A stretch of DNA of 64,000 nucleotides from Laspinema palackyanum D2c. Lineage in GTDB: Bacteria; Cyanobacteriota; Cyanobacteriia; Cyanobacteriales; Laspinemataceae. Positions 47,791-58,697 of this stretch are shown piece after piece (the stretch's first letter is position 1; each line of letters begins with the position of its first letter). Made by a program: the position numbers and the translations under genes. The notes beneath the pieces are model-generated. The model was not told where the DNA came from. It worked only from the letters and a program-made list of their open reading frames with translations, and searched no databases. The stretch lies in assembly GCF_025370875.1 (NCBI RefSeq), contig NZ_JAMXFD010000003.1:18393-82392 (forward strand), given 5' to 3'.

Positions 47791-49866
47791 TTAAATCCGG
47801 GGCGGAAAATGAGCGACAATGGTTGCCACATCCGGATGTGTACGCACGATCGCTTCCGGTTCTACTAATCGTCCAGATGACCCAAAGGCTTGATGTTGAT
47901 GGGAACCGGAGGTTAAAATTACTAAATCATCGGTTTTGAGCATTCTGGATACTTTTTTAACAAAGTTTCCCCGGAGGCGTTGCACCGGAGTCGTTGCACT
48001 CAATCCAAAGGATTCAAGGTCAAATTCAGTGTCTTTAGATCCGCCGGTGACAATCAATAACAACTGTAAGTTAGCCTTGAGTTCAGTGGCGATGGCATTG
48101 GCAATGTCTAAGGTTTGTTGAAATTCCCAAGAGGCGGTTTCCGCTTCGGTGGCGGCGAGAAAGATTCGGGCGGTATTCTCAATGGGTTGCGGAAATCGGG
48201 TAATTAGAACCGGGACGGGCGATCCCCGCACAATCCGATCAATCACGTCGCCAAAGAAATTTTCCCGATAGGTGGAATATCCTTTCCACCCACAGATAAT
48301 TAAGCTGGCATTTCGTTCCGAGGCACTGCGAACAATTCCCCCGGCGATCGCTCCATCAATTCGACCAATGGGTTCCACTGCCACAGTTGCGGCATGAGCA
48401 ATGGTTTCTGCTGCTGCTAATAACTGGCTTTGTTGAATTCTTTGCTCTGGGGAAATCTTACCATTTTTATCCGAAAGAACGTGCAAAGGGAGCAGGGTTC
48501 CTTTGGAGTTTTTTGCCAATAAAATTGCTAAAGTTAAGAGATTATCTTCCGTACTGGGGTTCGCCACAGGAACTAAAACGCGATCGGTCAACCCCCCGCT
48601 TTCCCGGGTTGTGGTTTTTTCCTCGGGTTTCACTCCTTTTCCCCACTTGGCGGTAATCCAGGGAGAGGCAATGCAACTGACGAGAATCATCGCAATAATA
48701 CCATTCACGGTGACTTCATCCACCAGTTCTATCTCATAAGCAACGGTAATCGCTGCTAGGGTAGAAGCCGCTTGGGCGACGGACAACCCAAAGGCAACCA
48801 TCGTATTAGGAAAGGTCCAGCCAAATAACTTCCCCGAACCCCAAGCGGCTAGATATTTCGACAGAAATTCAGCCCCAATCATCACCCCTGCCACCACGAG
48901 CGATCGCGGTTCACTAATCAGAATCATCGGGTCAATTAACATCCCCACCGAGAGCAGAAAGAAGGGGACAAATAGCGTATTCCCAATAAACTGAATCCGA
49001 TTCATTAAAGGACTCAAAGCGGGAATCAATTGAGTAATGGCAATTCCGGCTAAAAATGCCCCAATAATTGCTTCAATTTCAATCAGTTGAGCTACATACG
49101 AAACCACCAGCAACGTCGCCACTACAAAGGTAAATTCTGCTCCCTCATCATGACCAAATTTTCTAAAAAACCATCGCCCCAGCTTGGGAACTCCCCACAA
49201 GGTAGCGAGAGTATAAATCGCCAAGGCAGGAATTAGAAACAGCCAAAATTGTAGGGTTAAGTTACCCCCATGCGCTTTGACCACCACGGCTAACACTAAC
49301 AACGCCAGGACATTCGTGATTAAGGTTCCTCCCAATGTGGCAGTTACCGATTGTGCGCGCATGATCCCCAAGCGGGTCAAAACTGGCAATGCCAGCAGGG
49401 TATGAGAGGCAAAACAAGAGGCAACCAGAATTGATGCTAACAAACTATCTCCTAGCAACAACATCGCCCCAGTTCCCAATACCATCGGAATGGCAAAGGT
49501 TGCCAACCCAAAAACAATGGCTTTATCCGCATTGAGTTTGAGGTCATCTAAACTGGTTTCTAACCCCGCCATAAACATTAAAAATAGTAATCCCACTGTG
49601 CCTAATAGCACAATGGTCTCATCGCGGGCTAATAATCCCAAACCGTGGGGTCCGATGACGACTCCAGCTAGAATTAATCCCACAATTCCCGGCAGTTTTA
49701 ACCGCTCAAAAACCAAGGGTGCAACGAGCATCATTGCCATGATAATCAAAAAAATGGCAACGGGGTCTTTAATGGGACCGCTTAAAACTTGAGCCAAGGG
49801 AGTCTCCATCAACACCCTAGTGATTTCTCCACCATTCGTTTCAATGAACGGCCAAAGGTTTGCCAT
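47791..49866 (-). CDS. CPA2 cation/proton antiporter with Usp domains
   Basis: A 691-residue protein. The first 410 residues form 12 or so membrane helices of the KefB/NapA-type antiporter (KLPGIVGLILAGVVIGPHGL, FMAGLETSLDDLK, EAIIGAFLAGIAI). A cytosolic part of about 270 residues follows, with universal-stress-protein-like folds (DRVLVPVANPSTEDNLLTLA, VLITRF). It probably exchanges Na or K for protons. The Usp part may sense nucleotides. It converges with the AI-2E gene. Confidence 0.92.
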   Translation of the reverse strand: MANLWPFIETNGGEITRVLMETPLAQVLSGPIKDPVAIFLIIMAMMLVAPLVFERLKLPGIVGLILAGVVIGPHGLGLLARDETIVLLGTVGLLFLMFMAGLETSLDDLKLNADKAIVFGLATFAIPMVLGTGAMLLLGDSLLASILVASCFASHTLLALPVLTRLGIMRAQSVTATLGGTLITNVLALLVLAVVVKAHGGNLTLQFWLFLIPALAIYTLATLWGVPKLGRWFFRKFGHDEGAEFTFVVATLLVVSYVAQLIEIEAIIGAFLAGIAITQLIPALSPLMNRIQFIGNTLFVPFFLLSVGMLIDPMILISEPRSLVVAGVMIGAEFLSKYLAAWGSGKLFGWTFPNTMVAFGLSVAQAASTLAAITVAYEIELVDEVTVNGIIAMILVSCIASPWITAKWGKGVKPEEKTTTRESGGLTDRVLVPVANPSTEDNLLTLAILLAKNSKGTLLPLHVLSDKNGKISPEQRIQQSQLLAAAETIAHAATVAVEPIGRIDGAIAGGIVRSASERNASLIICGWKGYSTYRENFFGDVIDRIVRGSPVPVLITRFPQPIENTARIFLAATEAETASWEFQQTLDIANAIATELKANLQLLLIVTGGSKDTEFDLESFGLSATTPVQRLRGNFVKKVSRMLKTDDLVILTSGSHQHQAFGSSGRLVEPEAIVRTHPDVATIVAHFPPRI

Positions 49867-50610
49867 AAAAGGACTCCTTCCTGGTAATGGTATTTGTAAA
49901 AAGTTGATTTTCGGTCTTTCAGTTTATAACATATTTTTTATTTTTTTGCTCGAACGGAAAGTTGAGGTGCATTTCAGGAAGAAAAAATATTTATTTTCTT
50001 GGAAATTTTTGGCCTAACTTTTTCGAGGGTAGCATAGGAAACATTGGAAAAATTTTTATGTTATACTGAAAGATACTTTTAAATATTTATAAGATTAAAA
50101 TCTCTAAATTAACTCTCCCTAGAGGAAGATTTACACGGGTTAGGTTTTAAGCGCAATTTTTAAATAGTCCAGGTAAGGCAGGGGAAGTCGAACTCATCCA
50201 ATCAACCCCAGTCAAAAGGGTTTTTAAATGCTCAGTATACTACCTAAATCGGCGGGAAAGGGGGTAATTTGGGCTGGGGTCACCTAGATTCAGGTGCGAT
50301 CGCCTCTGACTTCATCCCGGGTTGAGTAGAACACCCGTGGCTGAAATTGGCGACTTAGACGCGCGATCGCACCTAAGTCGGAGCAGCTTTGTTAAACTTA
50401 AACTTAGGACTTCGATAGAGGATTAGAGTCAGGGGACAAGACCGTGGGGTTATGGCGCAGATTGGCTGCTAATTTCTACAGATTTTGTAAACCAACCCGG
50501 TTAGTGTTGCCGATACGATACCGATGCTATAGATACCCGGATGTCCTCAAAGAAGCGATCGCCTCCGGACCTCTACTCATGGCAGTACCAAGGGATGACT
50601 AAGTAAGACG
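49867..50610. other. Gene-free spacer, 744 bp
   Basis: The first 200 bases are strongly AT-rich and could hold the antiporter promoter on the - strand. Around 50290-50375 there are HIP1-rich segments with GTGCGATCGC/GCGATCGCAC arms. I see no RNA gene or coding frame. Confidence 0.5.
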
Positions 50611-51414
50611 ATGAAGATTTCCGAGCTAATCAAATGGTTTGAAGGCTGGGCGAACCCAGCATGGCAAGAAAAGTGGGATAATTGTGGTTGGCAAATCGAA
50701 CCGGGAATCTTAACGGAACCGGCGGGGGTGTTAGTCTGTTTAACGCCGACCTTAGCCGTGATGCAAGAAGCAATCACCCTCCAACAAACAGGTGAACCTG
50801 TTAATTTAATTTTCGCTCACCATCCCCTCATTTTTGGCGGAGTCAATCGCCTCTGTAGCGGTGAGGCGATCGGCGAGATGGCAAAACTAGCCTTTTCCCA
50901 TCGTATCGGCATTTACAGCGCTCACACCAACTTTGATCAAGTGAATCATGGAACCGCTGATGTCTTGGCGCAATGGTTAAATTTGAAACAAGTTAAGCCC
51001 ATTGTCCCCACCCAACCGGGACTCGGTTATGGCAGAATTGGACAACTGGAACCGGCACTTTCCCTCCGGGATTTGTTAACCCTAATTCAAGAAAAATTCC
51101 ATCCGCCCGAACTAATTGTTTCTCCTGCCGAACCCCAAAAGCGCATCCGCAGGTTAGCGGTTTTAGGCGGTTCGGGAGCAAGTTATATCGATGCCGTAGT
51201 TCAAGCCGGTGCTGAGGCTTATCTCACCTCAGATTGCAAATTTCATCAATTCCAGGAAGCGCGCGATCGCGGCTTAGTTCTGATTGACGCCGGTCATTAT
51301 GCCACAGAACGCCCCGCCTGCGATCGGCTGGTGCAAAAATTAAGTAAAGCCGGGGTTTCTTGGGTAAAATTAAGTACCCAAGATGAAGATTTCCGCCAGT
51401 TTTTTCGAGGATAG
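50611..51414 (+). CDS. Nif3-like dinuclear metal-centre protein
   Basis: A 267-residue NIF3/GTP cyclohydrolase 1 type 2 homolog. Metal-ligand segments are present: NLIFAHHPLIFGG, YSAHTNFDQVNHG, and DAGHYATERPACD. It lacks the long insert of larger homologs. The family forms hexamers; its biochemical role is unsettled. Confidence 0.93.
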   Translation: MKISELIKWFEGWANPAWQEKWDNCGWQIEPGILTEPAGVLVCLTPTLAVMQEAITLQQTGEPVNLIFAHHPLIFGGVNRLCSGEAIGEMAKLAFSHRIGIYSAHTNFDQVNHGTADVLAQWLNLKQVKPIVPTQPGLGYGRIGQLEPALSLRDLLTLIQEKFHPPELIVSPAEPQKRIRRLAVLGGSGASYIDAVVQAGAEAYLTSDCKFHQFQEARDRGLVLIDAGHYATERPACDRLVQKLSKAGVSWVKLSTQDEDFRQFFRG

Positions 51415-51451
51415 AGCAGAGGTAACCAGCCCCTAACGAGTAGGAAACTTT

Positions 51452-51697
51452 TTACCCCTGAGATTGATTCGAGGAGTCCAAGATTTCTTGAACCACTGAC
51501 AGGGGTAAATCAGACAATTGGGCAATCTCTTCTAAACTTTCTCCTCGGTTAGCAAGACGTTGAACAAAGTCTCGCTTTGCTTGCTGGAGACCTTCTTGGA
51601 GACCTTCTTGGAGACCTTCTTCGCGACCTTCTTCGCGGCCTTCGACAAATGCTTCTTGATAAAAGCGGGTTTGTTTTAAATCGGTAAGTCCTAACAT
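51452..51697 (-). pseudogene. Duplicated C-terminal fragment of the DUF2887 gene
   Basis: An 81-residue frame almost identical to the last part of the neighbouring DUF2887 protein (MLGLTDLKQTRFYQEAFVEG ... QRLANRGESLEEIAQLSDLP). The duplicated DNA is 51458-51759, copied from 51776-52065. It carries 12 extra bases in the (E/Q)EG repeat. In the same frame it follows the intact gene's stop codon, so it is a leftover of tandem duplication and probably not expressed alone. Confidence 0.85.
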
Positions 51698-51769
51698 TTT
51701 GGCAATCTCCTCTCGACTTGCTTGGGGTAGTTTATAAACGATAATGGTCTCGATTAAATTAGGGAGCCG

Positions 51770-52600
51770 TTACAACTGAGATTGATTCGAGGAGTCCAAG
51801 ATTTCTTGAACCACTGACAGGGGTAAGTCAGACAATTGGGCAATCTCTTCTAAACTTTCTCCTCGGTTAGCAAGACGTTGAACAAAGTCTCGCTTTGCTT
51901 GTTGGACACCTTCTTCGCGACCTTCTTCAAGGCCTTCTTCGCGACCTTCGACAAATGCTTCTTGATAAAAGCGGGTTTGTTTTAAATCGGTAAGTCCTAA
52001 CATTTTGGCAATCTCCTCTCGACTAGCTTGGGGTAGTTTATAAACGATAATGGTCTCGATTAAATCAATGATATCCCGTTGAACAGGGGCGATGGTTAGT
52101 TCTTGTTGGGCTTTGGTAATCAGGCGTTTGGCGGTGGCGATCGCCTCTTGTTCGGGTTCTACCACCAGTTTAACAATGGCGAATCCTAATGAGTCGTCCG
52201 GGTTGTCTAACTCATTGAGATAAATGCGAGTGACTCGCCCGGAGTCCAGGAGTTCGTGGAATTGGTGCCGTTGTTCTCGTTCCTGGGTTCGACTGGGATA
52301 AATGATGACCACGCGCCAAGGAGAGCTCGGTTGGTATTGACGCAGGTAGAGGAAAAGTTCGGCAAAAATCCGCGAATAAAACGTTTCATCCGCTTGAAAT
52401 TGGACTTCGGCGAGGTAGAAAGGTTGGTCAGGTTTATCGGTTTTTGGAAGAAATAACCCATCTAACCGAAAGGCTAATTGTTTAACTTCCACGGAGGTAA
52501 ATTGATACTCCTCAGCGTTCCCGGGGGAACTGTGGATGAGTTCAAAAAAGCTGCGGGGATATTGTTGAAAGATGCGGTAAAAAATGGTATCGGTTTTCAT
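51770..52600 (-). CDS. DUF2887 / Rpn-like putative nuclease
   Basis: A 276-residue protein of the DUF2887 family, a PD-(D/E)XK-like group related to Rpn recombination-promoting nucleases. It starts MKTDTIFYRIFQQYPRSFFE and has the core LDGLFLPKTD...FYLAEVQFQAD (Asp...Glu-x-Gln). A Glu/Gly repeat (EGREEGLEEGREEG) and a C-terminal helical LANRGESLEEIAQLSDLP motif follow. Nuclease activity is inferred. The 3' end is duplicated just downstream. Confidence 0.87.
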   Translation of the reverse strand: MKTDTIFYRIFQQYPRSFFELIHSSPGNAEEYQFTSVEVKQLAFRLDGLFLPKTDKPDQPFYLAEVQFQADETFYSRIFAELFLYLRQYQPSSPWRVVIIYPSRTQEREQRHQFHELLDSGRVTRIYLNELDNPDDSLGFAIVKLVVEPEQEAIATAKRLITKAQQELTIAPVQRDIIDLIETIIVYKLPQASREEIAKMLGLTDLKQTRFYQEAFVEGREEGLEEGREEGVQQAKRDFVQRLANRGESLEEIAQLSDLPLSVVQEILDSSNQSQL

Positions 52601-52678
52601 GAGCTATGTTTTGAGATTCTTCAAGCTCACCAAGCGGCGGGTCGAGTTGGAAAGACGACCCGCACAGGATATGGATAG

Positions 52679-53119
52679 TTATTTCAGGCGGGGAGACTGG
52701 ACAATCCAGGAATAGAGGGGATGAGAGGGACCCTGTTGACGAATCCGGAGGAGTTGTTGTTCTAAGCGCGATCGCTCTGATTGTGGCATTCCAAATAAAA
52801 TGTTGCGACTTTGCCAAACCAGGACTGCAACGGTCATGCTCACGGTGAAGGTGAGTCCGATCGCCGGGATGGGATTGTACCGCAGACTAAGGGCGTAGCG
52901 CAGACTCGCCCAGGTAAAATGTTCAGACAGCAGTCTGATATCGTCTCGCAACGCCCACAGGCTAAAACTCCCCACCGTTAGCCACAGCAGCAACACCAAC
53001 ACCCAACGAGCGGCAACGGTGTACTCATGTAACCGTTGCACTTCTTGCTCGAACCTGGGGTCCTGTTGCAGAGAAACGGAGTCGAGGGGGCGATCGCTAA
53101 ATTCGTGATTGTTCTCCAT
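52679..53119 (-). CDS. Hypothetical membrane protein
   Basis: A 146-residue protein with two hydrophobic segments (about 37-55, VLVLLLWLTVGSFSLWAL, and about 87-105, IGLTFTVSMTVAVLVW). A soluble Arg/Gln-rich tail follows. I do not recognise a family. It lies 74 bp after secF on the same strand and may belong to the pdhB-secD-secF transcript. Confidence 0.75.
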   Translation of the reverse strand: MENNHEFSDRPLDSVSLQQDPRFEQEVQRLHEYTVAARWVLVLLLWLTVGSFSLWALRDDIRLLSEHFTWASLRYALSLRYNPIPAIGLTFTVSMTVAVLVWQSRNILFGMPQSERSRLEQQLLRIRQQGPSHPLYSWIVQSPRLK

Positions 53120-53193
53120 CAGAGCAATCTCAATTGATAGAAGATCACGTCAACCTCGCTAAATCCAGAAGAACGACGCAGCATTAACCCGGA

Positions 53194-54180
53194 CTAACCT
53201 TCGTTCGAGTCTGGGGATGCTTCCCCAGGGGTTGGACCCTCTGGTACTGGGGACATCCCTTGTCCATTGCGTTCTCGCCACCAGGTTAACAAGGTACTCG
53301 CTAAAAACAGACTGGAATACACACCCGCCAAAAACCCCACAATTAAGGCTAGGGCAAAGTATTTGAGGGTTTCCCCCCCAAACAGGAAAATCCCGACCAA
53401 AGGTAACATCGTGGTTGCCGTGGTATTAATCGATCGCCCCAGGGTTTGATTCACCGCCTCATCCACGATTTGATCAATGGGGCGATTCAATTTATCCTGA
53501 GCCAGGGTTTCCCGGATGCGATCGTAAATCACCACGGTATCATTCACCGAAAACCCGATAATCGTGAGCAACGCCACAATAAACAAGCTATCCACTTCCG
53601 ACCCCAAAACCAGTCCCAGAATTGAGAAAATCCCCACCGTAATCAATACATCGTGGAATAAAGCCACGATCGCAAACAGGGCATAATCGAATTGGAACCG
53701 GAAACTGAGATAGACAATAATCCCAGCAAACGAGACAATCAATGCCAAGAGTCCTTGGGTAAACAATTGACGGCCAAGGGTTGGACCCACGGTATCAATT
53801 TGACTCTTTTGTGCATCAAAACTGCCCAATTCTTCCGTTAAAGAATTCACCAGTTGAGTGCGTTGTTCCACATCCAGGGTAGAGGTGCGAATGGATAACG
53901 CCTGCCGTTCCTCACCGACGACTTGAATGCTACTACTGCCCAATCCTTGGCTGGTGAGAATCGATCGCACCGTTCCCGATTCAATCGGGCGATCGCAATT
54001 ACCCGGAACCGAACAATCCAATTCCAACTGCAACCGAGTCCCCCCAACAAAATCCAGACTCGGACGCAGGGGGGCTCCCAACTGTTGCCAGGAAATCACC
54101 ATCGAAATCAACCCAGCTACCACAACGGCTGCGGATAATGTCCACCACAATTGGCGCTGTTTGTTAATGTTTAATCTCAT
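53194..54180 (-). CDS. secF: Protein translocase subunit SecF
   Basis: With SecD it uses the proton gradient to assist Sec-dependent export. From the Met of [13 protein letters not shown] (54180) it has 328 residues with six helices. The first helix is followed by [13 protein letters not shown] (the P1 region), then the RND-type segment [14 protein letters not shown] longer start at 54201 is possible. It follows secD by 27 bp. Confidence 0.95.
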   Translation of the reverse strand: MRLNINKQRQLWWTLSAAVVVAGLISMVISWQQLGAPLRPSLDFVGGTRLQLELDCSVPGNCDRPIESGTVRSILTSQGLGSSSIQVVGEERQALSIRTSTLDVEQRTQLVNSLTEELGSFDAQKSQIDTVGPTLGRQLFTQGLLALIVSFAGIIVYLSFRFQFDYALFAIVALFHDVLITVGIFSILGLVLGSEVDSLFIVALLTIIGFSVNDTVVIYDRIRETLAQDKLNRPIDQIVDEAVNQTLGRSINTTATTMLPLVGIFLFGGETLKYFALALIVGFLAGVYSSLFLASTLLTWWRERNGQGMSPVPEGPTPGEASPDSNEG

Positions 54181-54207
54181 CGAATCTGCCTCTGGTAACA
54201 CATCCCC

Positions 54208-55626
54208 CTAAACTTTCCTAACATTTTGAAGGTTCGGACAAAACAGTTCGGGCTTGCGAAGGTCATCAACACTAATCGCCAAAAACATTAACGTGCGACT
54301 GCAAGTAATCGCCGTAAACATACTAACCGCCACCCCAATTCCCAGGGTCAATGCGAACCCTTTCACCAAACCAGCACCCAGCCAAAATAAGGCGACACAG
54401 GCAATCAGCGTGGTGACATTGCTATCCAAAATGCTCGAAAAAGCGCGGTAAAAACCCGACTCTACCGACCGATACAAACTCTTTCCGGCCCGTAATTCTT
54501 CCCGGGTCCGTTCAAAAATCAGGACGTTGGCATCCACCGCCATCCCAATACTGAGGATAAATCCGGCAATTCCCGGTAGGGTCAAAGTCACCCCCAACAG
54601 TGAGAAACTGGCTAAGGTCAGAATGGCATAGATCACCAGGGACAGATCGGCAATCACACCGGGTAAACGGTAATAGACCACCATAAAAATCAAGACCAGT
54701 ACCAGGCCCCCGATTCCGGCATAGATACTTCTAACAATGCTATCGCGCCCCAGGGTTGCTCCAACGGTGCGATTTTCCACAATTTCTACCGGCACCGGCA
54801 AGGCTCCACCCCGCAGTTGGACCGCGAGTTCATTGGCATCTTGTACGGTAAAGTTGCCTTGAATCACAGCACGTCCTCCGGTAATCCCCGTGGTAGCAAA
54901 TTCGGCAGGGACTGTGGGAGAACTAATTAGTTTTTCATCCAGAAAAATCCCTAGGGTCCGTCCGGTTCCCGCCAGATTTCGGGTGAGTTGGGCGAAGAGT
55001 TCTCCGCCTTCGTTATCAAAAACTAGACCCACATTCCAAGCCCCGGCCCCTACTTGCGCCGGTTCAGGATAGGCATCCTCCAGATTAGAACCCGTGAGGG
55101 GGGTTTTTTCATAGAGTTGGAGATTGAGTGCCTGAATTTCTTCGCGCTTGCGATCGAACTCGGCTTGCTTTTCAGCAATTTGTCCTTGTTCTCCCGATGC
55201 TTTTAACGCCTCCAACTCTAGGGCGATTTGGGTGGCTTCTTGGATCCGCACGTCCAGTTGCACCCGGATTTCCTGACTCGCGGTTTCTTCGCGAAATTCC
55301 AGGACAGCGGTCCCCCCCAGCACCCGCTCGGCTTGGGCGGGATCGCTGACCCCTGGGAGTTGGACGAGAATCTGATCCGTCCCGACGGACTGAACAATGG
55401 GTTCAGATACCCCAAGAGCATCAACCCGGTTTCTGACTACGCTCTGTACAGCTTCCATCACGGAGGAGGTAATTTGCGGGACCTCGGGTGAGGGTCGCAC
55501 CAGAAGGGTGAGTTGGGAACCCCCCTGAAGATCCAATCCCAACCGGAATGGGACATTCACCAACGCAACGATCGCGGCAATAACCAGAACCAGAATTAAA
55601 GCCAATAATGAACGGTTTTTTTGCAT
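54208..55626 (-). CDS. secD: Protein translocase subunit SecD
   Basis: The partner of SecF in the membrane. The 472 residues have an N-terminal helix and [16 protein letters not shown] large periplasmic P1 domain (about 35-290) includes [17 protein letters not shown], and a six-helix core includes [20 protein letters not shown]. Order and spacing (pdhB, 95 bp, secD, 27 bp, secF) suggest one operon. Confidence 0.96.
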   Translation of the reverse strand: MQKNRSLLALILVLVIAAIVALVNVPFRLGLDLQGGSQLTLLVRPSPEVPQITSSVMEAVQSVVRNRVDALGVSEPIVQSVGTDQILVQLPGVSDPAQAERVLGGTAVLEFREETASQEIRVQLDVRIQEATQIALELEALKASGEQGQIAEKQAEFDRKREEIQALNLQLYEKTPLTGSNLEDAYPEPAQVGAGAWNVGLVFDNEGGELFAQLTRNLAGTGRTLGIFLDEKLISSPTVPAEFATTGITGGRAVIQGNFTVQDANELAVQLRGGALPVPVEIVENRTVGATLGRDSIVRSIYAGIGGLVLVLIFMVVYYRLPGVIADLSLVIYAILTLASFSLLGVTLTLPGIAGFILSIGMAVDANVLIFERTREELRAGKSLYRSVESGFYRAFSSILDSNVTTLIACVALFWLGAGLVKGFALTLGIGVAVSMFTAITCSRTLMFLAISVDDLRKPELFCPNLQNVRKV

Positions 55627-55721
55627 GACTTTACCTGTTTCTAGAGGGTTGAGAATTGAGTTTTAAGTTGTAAATTTAGACAATTTCACTCAAAACTCAA
55701 AACTCACTTTTCAACACTGTC

Positions 55722-56702
55722 TTATATTTTTAAGCCAACCATTTTTTGCACCGCTTCAACAATTTGGGGCGGTTGCACGATGGTTAGTCGCTCTAAGGTT
55801 CCATTGTAGGGCGTGGGAATATCCTGTGACGAAAGTCTCAGCACAGGTGCATCCAGCTCATCAAAGAACCGATCATTAATTGAAGCAATAATTTCAGCCC
55901 CAATCCCTCCGGTTTTCATGGCTTCCTCAACCACAATCACCCGATGGGTTTTGCGAATGGATTCGCCAATGGTGTCGAGATCTAGGGGTTTGAGGGAAAT
56001 TAAGTCAATGACTTCCGGATCAAACCCGTCTTTGACGATCTGCGGCACCGCTTGCAGAACGTGATGGCGCATCCGCGAATAGGTCAAAATCGTGACATCT
56101 TTGCCCCGTCGGACCACTTCTGCTTTATCTAGGGGCACTAGATATTCTTCCGAGGGCAGGTCTTCTTTCAAATTATAAAGAAGGACGTGCTCGAAAAATA
56201 GCACGGGGTTATTGTCACGGATGGCACTCTTGAGCAATCCTTTGGCGTTGTAGGGGGTGGAACAAGCGACCATTTTTAAGCCCGGAACGGCCTGAAAATA
56301 GGTTTCTAAGCGCTGGGAATGTTCGGCACCGAGTTGTCGTCCAACCCCACCGGGACCGCGAATCACCATCGGCATTGTAAAGTTGCCACCGGAGGTATAG
56401 CGCAGCATGGCATTGTTGGCGATTTGGTTGAAGGCGAGGAGCAAAAAGCCCATGTTCATGCCTTCAATAATCGGACGCAATCCAGTCATAGCGGCCCCAA
56501 CCGCCATTCCGGTAAAGCTATTTTCCGCGATCGGGGTGTCGAGTACCCGCAGTTCGCCATATTTTTCGTACAGGTCCTTGGTGACTTTGTAGGATCCTCC
56601 ATACTGACCGACATCTTCACCGAGGACGAATACTGTAGGGTCGCGGGCCATTTCTTCGTCAATGGCGGCTTTGAGCGCGTTGAAGAAAAGGGTTTCTGCC
56701 AT
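55722..56702 (-). CDS. pdhB: Pyruvate dehydrogenase E1 beta subunit
   Basis: The transketolase-like subunit of pyruvate dehydrogenase E1, which with PdhA makes acetyl-CoA. From [15 protein letters not shown] (56702) it has 326 residues. Typical parts are [18 protein letters not shown], the [17 protein letters not shown] region, and the C-terminal domain with [13 protein letters not shown] and PYNGTLE. Start 56708 is also in frame. It leads the secD-secF operon. Confidence 0.96.
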   Translation of the reverse strand: MAETLFFNALKAAIDEEMARDPTVFVLGEDVGQYGGSYKVTKDLYEKYGELRVLDTPIAENSFTGMAVGAAMTGLRPIIEGMNMGFLLLAFNQIANNAMLRYTSGGNFTMPMVIRGPGGVGRQLGAEHSQRLETYFQAVPGLKMVACSTPYNAKGLLKSAIRDNNPVLFFEHVLLYNLKEDLPSEEYLVPLDKAEVVRRGKDVTILTYSRMRHHVLQAVPQIVKDGFDPEVIDLISLKPLDLDTIGESIRKTHRVIVVEEAMKTGGIGAEIIASINDRFFDELDAPVLRLSSQDIPTPYNGTLERLTIVQPPQIVEAVQKMVGLKI

Positions 56703-56876
56703 CTTCAAGGTGGGTAATGGGACAAGCTTTTATCTTATACCATTGCATTTTCCCGACGCTAGAGATTTTAGAGCATCGGTACAGTTTTAGATTCTAGGCG
56801 GTGGGTCCCCTCTTAAAGGGGTCGGACAAGTCCCCCAGGGTTGTCTTCTGGCTCCTGTACGGATGCTTTAGGGACC

Positions 56877-56945
56877 AAAAACCGGGGTGATGGCCCTCAG
56901 AATGCGGTCAAGGGTTCCAAATTTTCGGGCATAACCCCGGTTTTT
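56877..56945. repeat. Inverted repeat between pdhB and tldD
   Basis: AAAAACCGGGGT (56877-56888) and AACCCCGGTTTTT (56933-56945) form a 12-bp stem with T/A-runs. It lies in the divergent spacer between pdhB and tldD, where terminators are not expected, so a regulatory role or RNA structure is possible. Confidence 0.5.
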
Positions 56946-57031
56946 AATCCCGACTGTACCGGGGTCCGAGTTTGGCACATTAGACTGGAAGTAAGAAAGA
57001 TTACAAGTTGTCCAATCGGGAACGTTAGCGC

Positions 57032-58411
57032 GTGAATCATTCAATGCAGGATCGGTTACTCTCAGCGATCGCCCCTTACCGCGATCGCGTCGATTATTTA
57101 GAAATTCGCATGGAACAAAGCGAATCCACGGCGATCGCGTTTCGCGGCGATCGCCTTGATGCGGTGAATCGCAATTTTTCCCTTGCTGGTGGGGTCCGCG
57201 CCTGTCATAAGGGGGGGTGGAGTTTCGTCACGTTTAATGGGTTGGACGAGTTGGGCGATCGCCTGGAAGAAGCGATTTCCCAAGCTAAATTAATCGGTTC
57301 AGATACCACTCAGTTGGCTGATATTAAACCCATTCAGGATTATGTCGCGGAGTCCTTACTCCGGGACCCTCGTGGGGTCTCCCTGGCAGAAAAGCGGCAA
57401 ATGGTGGAACAGTATAATCAGCTTTTGCTGGATTTTGACCCAAGGATTCAAACCACCAGTTCCAGTTATCGCGATCGCTTTGGGATTACCTATTTTGTCA
57501 ATTCCACCGGGACCTGTATTGCTCAAGAACGTCTGGATGTTTCCGGCGGTTTTGGGGCGATCGCCAGGGGGGAAGGCGGTTTAGTGCGCCAAGGGTATGA
57601 ATCGGTGCATTCGCGATCGGATTATGATGCCTTCACCGGCATTGAAAATCGGGTTCGCAGTGCCGCAGAACGGGCAATTCGCCAGTTAGAAGCCAAATCT
57701 GTTAAAGGTGGGCAATATACTGTTGTTCTTGATCCCTATCTCGCCGGAGTTTTCATTCATGAAGCATTCGGTCATTTGTCTGAGGCGGATTTTGTCTATG
57801 AAAATCCGCAAATGCAGGAAGTGCTGCAACTCGGTAAACCCTTGGGAATTTCTCAATTAAATGTGGTGGATGATGCCACAATTCCGAACTTACCGGGTTC
57901 AATGAAATACGATGATGAAGGCGTTGAGGGTCAACGGAAATATTTAATCAAGGATGGCGTTTTGACTCAGCGTTTGCACAACCGAGAAACTGCGGGCAAA
58001 ATGCATGAAAAACCCACGGGAAATGCTCGCGCCCTCAGTGCCACCTACGCCCCCATTGTGCGGATGACCAATACCGCCATTGAAGCGGGAGATTGCTCCT
58101 TTGAGGACATGATTGCCAATATCGATGAAGGGGTTTATGCAGTCCGGATGCTTGGGGGTCAAACGAATGGCGAAATGTTTACTTTTGCAGCAGCAGAAGG
58201 GTACATGATTCGCGATGGAAAAATTGCGGAACCCGTGAGTGATGTGACGCTTTCGGGGAATGTGTTTCAAACTTTGAAGGATATTCAGGCGATCGGTTCT
58301 GATTCGGTTTATCTAAATGGGGGATGTGGTAAAGGTGGACAATCTCCGTTACCCGTCAGTGTTGGGGGACCGCACATTTCTATTCAAAATGTCGTAGTTG
58401 GCGGACGATAA
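57032..58411 (+). CDS. tldD: TldD metalloprotease subunit
   Basis: The catalytic half of the TldD/TldE protease. The 459 residues match. The zinc motif HEAFGHLSEAD (HExxxH) is in the middle, followed by the family segments DDEGVEGQRKYLIKDGVL and FTFAAAEGYMI. The start is GTG at 57032, or ATG at 57044 in the same frame. Its TldE-type partner is at 38-39.4 kb. Confidence 0.95.
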   Translation: MNHSMQDRLLSAIAPYRDRVDYLEIRMEQSESTAIAFRGDRLDAVNRNFSLAGGVRACHKGGWSFVTFNGLDELGDRLEEAISQAKLIGSDTTQLADIKPIQDYVAESLLRDPRGVSLAEKRQMVEQYNQLLLDFDPRIQTTSSSYRDRFGITYFVNSTGTCIAQERLDVSGGFGAIARGEGGLVRQGYESVHSRSDYDAFTGIENRVRSAAERAIRQLEAKSVKGGQYTVVLDPYLAGVFIHEAFGHLSEADFVYENPQMQEVLQLGKPLGISQLNVVDDATIPNLPGSMKYDDEGVEGQRKYLIKDGVLTQRLHNRETAGKMHEKPTGNARALSATYAPIVRMTNTAIEAGDCSFEDMIANIDEGVYAVRMLGGQTNGEMFTFAAAEGYMIRDGKIAEPVSDVTLSGNVFQTLKDIQAIGSDSVYLNGGCGKGGQSPLPVSVGGPHISIQNVVVGGR

Positions 58412-58697
58412 TCCTCCGCACTTGATACTAGGAGCAGAAACCGGGTTTCTAACCTCTCCAGGAAATTATTCAACGTAAATTCACCTACTAATCGAGGGCG
58501 ATCGCAGGAAATAGCGATCCCCTCAATTTTTTGTAAATTTTTATAAATTTGGGTCAACTAGAACCCCCATTTTCTAAAAAATATGCTTTCATCTCTTAAA
58601 TGATTAGGCTTGATTTAAAATTTTTGGTTTATCACAAAAGTGAAGCCGTAAAAATTACTTATCCTCGAACCCATAATAAATAATTGGGAGAACTATC

